From an uncultured Prevotella sp. (GTDB lineage: Bacteria; Bacteroidota; Bacteroidia; Bacteroidales; Bacteroidaceae): a DNA stretch of 16,426 bases. The first letter of the stretch is position 1. The number at the start of each line of letters is the position of its first letter. Made by a program: the position numbers and the translations under genes. Positions 14,428 to 16,426 of the stretch are shown here, in pieces. Under the pieces are notes generated by a model that did no database searches, was not told the origin of the DNA, and saw only the letters and a list, made by a program, of their open reading frames with translations. Where the stretch lies: contig CABSIA010000058.1 in the NCBI GenBank assembly GCA_902477645.1, positions 1 to 16,426 of the forward strand, read 5' to 3'.

Positions 14428-14850
14428 CTAATCTTTAGAATATATCCAACTATGTCCGCATTTCTTACAATAGTGTTCAATAGTGAGATGGTCATAAGAA
14501 CTGCCAAAGTAAGAAGATTCTCCAATACGAGTAGAGCCACATCTTTTACATTGTTCTGGCCCAAAGCATAATGGCCGTTCCCAATCTAACTCTTTCAACA
14601 CTTTATCTTCAAACATAAAGTAGAGGACACCATAACCAAATCCCGAAATTCCCCCGGCAACCATACCTATAATAGTTGCAGGAATAATATGCTGGATACC
14701 TCCACCACCCCATCGTAGATATATTACGTTTCCTATCCCTATCAAAATCATTATGAAAAAGATGCTTAGACGTATCTTAAATATATACGACAATATGGTG
14801 TAACCAAGACAGATGACCGCTCCTACAAGTATGAGATTAACAAAAAACAT
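14428..14850 (-). CDS. Membrane protein with C-terminal zinc ribbon
   Basis: A 140-residue protein of unknown family. Three hydrophobic segments (about 3-24, 28-45 and 55-80; the third is Gly-rich, GMVAGGISGFGYG) are followed by a soluble tail with a four-Cys zinc-ribbon pattern: CKRCGS (Cys101, Cys104) and CKKCGH (Cys128, Cys131). The tail probably binds a structural zinc. It lies 21 bp after the smaller zinc-ribbon gene on the same strand and precedes the peptide gene by 107 bp. Whether it belongs to the RiPP system is undecided. Confidence 0.75.
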   Translation of the reverse strand: MFFVNLILVGAVICLGYTILSYIFKIRLSIFFIMILIGIGNVIYLRWGGGGIQHIIPATIIGMVAGGISGFGYGVLYFMFEDKVLKELDWERPLCFGPEQCKRCGSTRIGESSYFGSSYDHLTIEHYCKKCGHSWIYSKD

Positions 14851-14871
14851 ATAACATGTATTATTTTTGTA

Positions 14872-15138
14872 TCAAATCATCCAACCACCACACCCCTTAC
14901 AGCGAAGAGTCCATTTCCTCGCTGTTTCTCCTTGGATACGAGCTAATTCTAAAGTCTGAGAAGTGGATCCACATCGCTGACATTGGAGCCTATCGTAACT
15001 TGAATCTATTTTATAACCACCATGCCCACAATCTAAGCACTCGAAAGATGTGTAAAGTTTTGCACTTCGATGAATACGAGTGTTTTTACTACCACAATAT
15101 TGGCAACGATAATTAAATAAGTTTGAAAGAAATCCCAT
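14872..15138 (-). CDS. Small double zinc-ribbon protein (88 aa)
   Basis: Four CxxCG knuckles in 88 residues: Cys12/15, Cys34/37, Cys53/56 and Cys80/83, which pair into two zinc ribbons. No DNA-binding helix is evident. Its CQYCGSKNTRI is close to CKRCGSTRI of the next gene, so the two may be related or act together. ATG at 15138. Family unknown; possibly a nucleic-acid or protein adaptor. Confidence 0.75.
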   Translation of the reverse strand: MGFLSNLFNYRCQYCGSKNTRIHRSAKLYTSFECLDCGHGGYKIDSSYDRLQCQRCGSTSQTLELARIQGETARKWTLRCKGCGGWMI

Positions 15139-15291
15139 TTACGTCAATTCATTTAGGTTAGTATTATTACTATAACTTAGCTGTATTATTGTTTTTTACT
15201 CAACAAAGGCAGCTTCTATTTTTCATGTCACAATCATCACCTACTTGAGCATTATAATCCCCAAAAAGTAATAAAAGTATAACATCTGCGG

Positions 15292-15299
15292 CAAAGATA
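15292..15299 (-). promoter_or_regulatory. Possible -7 promoter element for the zinc-ribbon genes
   Basis: On the minus strand this reads TATCTTTG, a match to TAnnTTTG, about 154 bp before the start at 15138. No good -33 TTTG lies at standard spacing. The rest of the 384-bp gap (15139-15522) holds no gene that I can support. Confidence 0.4.
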
Positions 15300-15414
15300 T
15301 ATCTAAAATCTGATACCACCATGCGTTTTGACAGTTTTTTTTCGTATTGTGGTAATTTTCTGGATTTTTAATTCAGGAATTCAAGTTCCCTTGGTTCATC
15401 TTTACTGGCAGTAA

Positions 15415-15515
15415 AGGGGAGAAAGCTGTAGGGCCGCTATGTATAGCGGCCGCAAGGAAGCATCATGGCGGAACGCAAATTGCGGTCGCTATACATAGCG
15501 GCCCTACACTCCCCT
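15415..15515. repeat. Long near-perfect inverted repeat (cruciform-prone)
   Basis: 15427-15455 and 15480-15508 are reverse complements with one mismatch in 29 bp, around a 24-base loop. Outer AGGGGAG (15415-15421) and CTCCCCT (15509-15515) extend the stem after a bulge. Each arm is itself almost a palindrome (GGCCGCTAT-gt-ATAGCGGCC), so a four-armed structure is possible. It sits just after the AAA gene's stop and may end that transcript; its form suggests an interspersed palindromic repeat. Confidence 0.75.
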
Positions 15516-15522
15516 GAAGGCC

Positions 15523-16399
15523 TCACGATGCTTTCCCGACATCCTCTGCCGTGATGGTGGACATATCGTCTTTCGATATGTCGGCGGCGGCGAGCAGTCG
15601 TGTGGCCATGGCTTGACGTACCGAGTCGTAGAAATTGTTGGCTGTGCGGGCATTTCCGAAACTACGATCACGGTTGTCGTAGAGCTGGGTGAAATGCCGC
15701 ATAACAGCCTCCTCAGCCTCGGGAGTGAGCACGTATTTGTCTCGTGCCGCCGCCATGCAGAAAATCTTTGCCAGCTCGTCGGGCTTGTAGTCCTCGAAGT
15801 TAATCTTCTTTGTGAAGCGTGAGGCGAGTCCCACGTTGGCTTCAAGGAAATTCCTCATGTCGCCAGTATAGCCCGCCAAAATCACCACGAGGCGGCCCTT
15901 GTTGTCAAGTATGAGCTTTACGAGGGCATCGATGGCCTCGTGGCCGAAGTTGTCGTTTTCTCCCTGGTTGAGGGTGTAGGCTTCGTCGATGAAGAGCACG
16001 CCTCCCAAGGCACTGCGCACCGCACTCTCCACTTTTGGCGCTGTCTGGCCGAGGTATGGGGCCACAAGATCTTGGCGCGCCACCTCTACAAGTTTGTTTG
16101 TGGGCAGTAGCCCGAGCGATACGAAGATGTCGGCCATGATGCGTGCCACGGTAGTTTTTCCTGTTCCGGGATTGCCATAGAAGATATAGTGGTCTGCAAG
16201 AATTTTAGCTGTATCTCCATTCAACTGCGCGCGCATCTGCTCAAACTTTATTATGTTTGCCATCTGGCGCACCTCGTCCTTCACGCTCTGCAGACCCACA
16301 AGCTTGTCGAGCTTGGCGAGACATTCTTCGACACTTACCTTTTTCGGTCCGTCGTAAGGAATGTCTTCTGGGCAAATAGTTGTAAACTCCTCTTTCTGT
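15523..16399 (-). CDS. AAA+ ATPase, SpoVK/CbbX-like (5' end missing)
   Basis: A 291-residue C-terminal part of an AAA+ protein. Counting from a GTG at 16299, Walker A is GNPGTGKT (42-49), Walker B is VLFIDEA (101-107), LAGYTGDM lies at 141-148, the arginine finger is in GLASRF (Arg161), and a sensor-2 motif SFGNARTANNF lies near the end. That GTG is not the true start: the frame stays open upstream (KKVSVEECLAKLDKL) to the contig end, as expected for longer SpoVK-type proteins with one or more N-terminal domains. It acts as a hexameric remodeller; its target is unknown. It is on the same strand as the peptide operon but separated by the zinc-ribbon genes and a 384-bp gap. Confidence 0.92.
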
Positions 16400-16426
16400 A
16401 GATCGGAAGAGCGTCGTGTAGGGAAA
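16400..16426. other. Illumina adapter sequence (artefact)
   Basis: The last 27 bases start AGATCGGAAGAGCGTCGTGT and continue as the standard Illumina TruSeq universal adapter read-through. They are not genomic and should be trimmed. Confidence 0.97.

Noticed and set aside
14856..15116. 86-codon plus-strand ORF
   Set aside because: It is antisense to the zinc-ribbon gene, which has four clean CxxC knuckles.
16297..16299. GTG start of the AAA gene
   Set aside because: The frame remains open and family-like upstream to the adapter, so the gene is 5'-truncated rather than starting here.

Overview
The window looks like a chromosomal contig from a gut or oral Bacteroidales bacterium, most likely Prevotella or a close relative. 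This rests on TAnnTTTG-type promoter elements (clear copies near 3038-3045 and 3078-3085), start codons without purine-rich Shine-Dalgarno sequences, a GH97 glycoside hydrolase of Bacteroidetes type, and intergenic octamer and palindromic repeats. The last 27 bases (16400-16426) are Illumina adapter, not genome, so the right edge is a true contig end.

Left part (1-6470): a short AT-rich repeat cluster and a doubtful small ORF; tag (3-methyladenine DNA glycosylase I); a 161-bp inverted-repeat element; a minus-strand pair made of a HAD phosphatase and a YqiA-like esterase fused to a degenerate deoxyribonucleotidase-like domain; a 22-bp perfect inverted repeat that holds mirror-image divergent promoters; a glycosyltransferase; a hairpin built from 8-bp tandem units; a secreted GH97 glycosidase; and two hairpins behind it.

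Centre (6471-14320, minus strand): the most interesting region, a compact and apparently undescribed RiPP (ribosomally made, post-translationally modified peptide) operon. Transcription runs right to left. The first gene is a 34-residue peptide gene with a Cys-rich C-terminus (CCDVFGYGCTCACNNS). A hairpin with a U-tract follows and probably acts as an attenuator. Then come two paralogous radical SAM/SPASM maturases, a B12-binding-type radical SAM enzyme, an M42 metallopeptidase, a formyltransferase fused to a kinase-like domain, and a two-TM membrane protein. From the first radical SAM gene onward every junction overlaps, four by ATGA (4 nt) and one by 17 nt, so the enzymes are translationally coupled. 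The inferred scheme is: peptide made in excess, radical SAM enzymes modify Cys or other core residues, M42 trims, the formyltransferase/kinase adds or senses something, and the membrane protein acts in immunity or localisation. No exporter is visible.

Right part (14428-16399): two small zinc-ribbon proteins, one with membrane segments, on the same strand upstream of the peptide gene; a 384-bp spacer with a 29-bp near-perfect inverted repeat; and the 3' portion of a SpoVK/CbbX-type AAA+ ATPase that runs off the contig.
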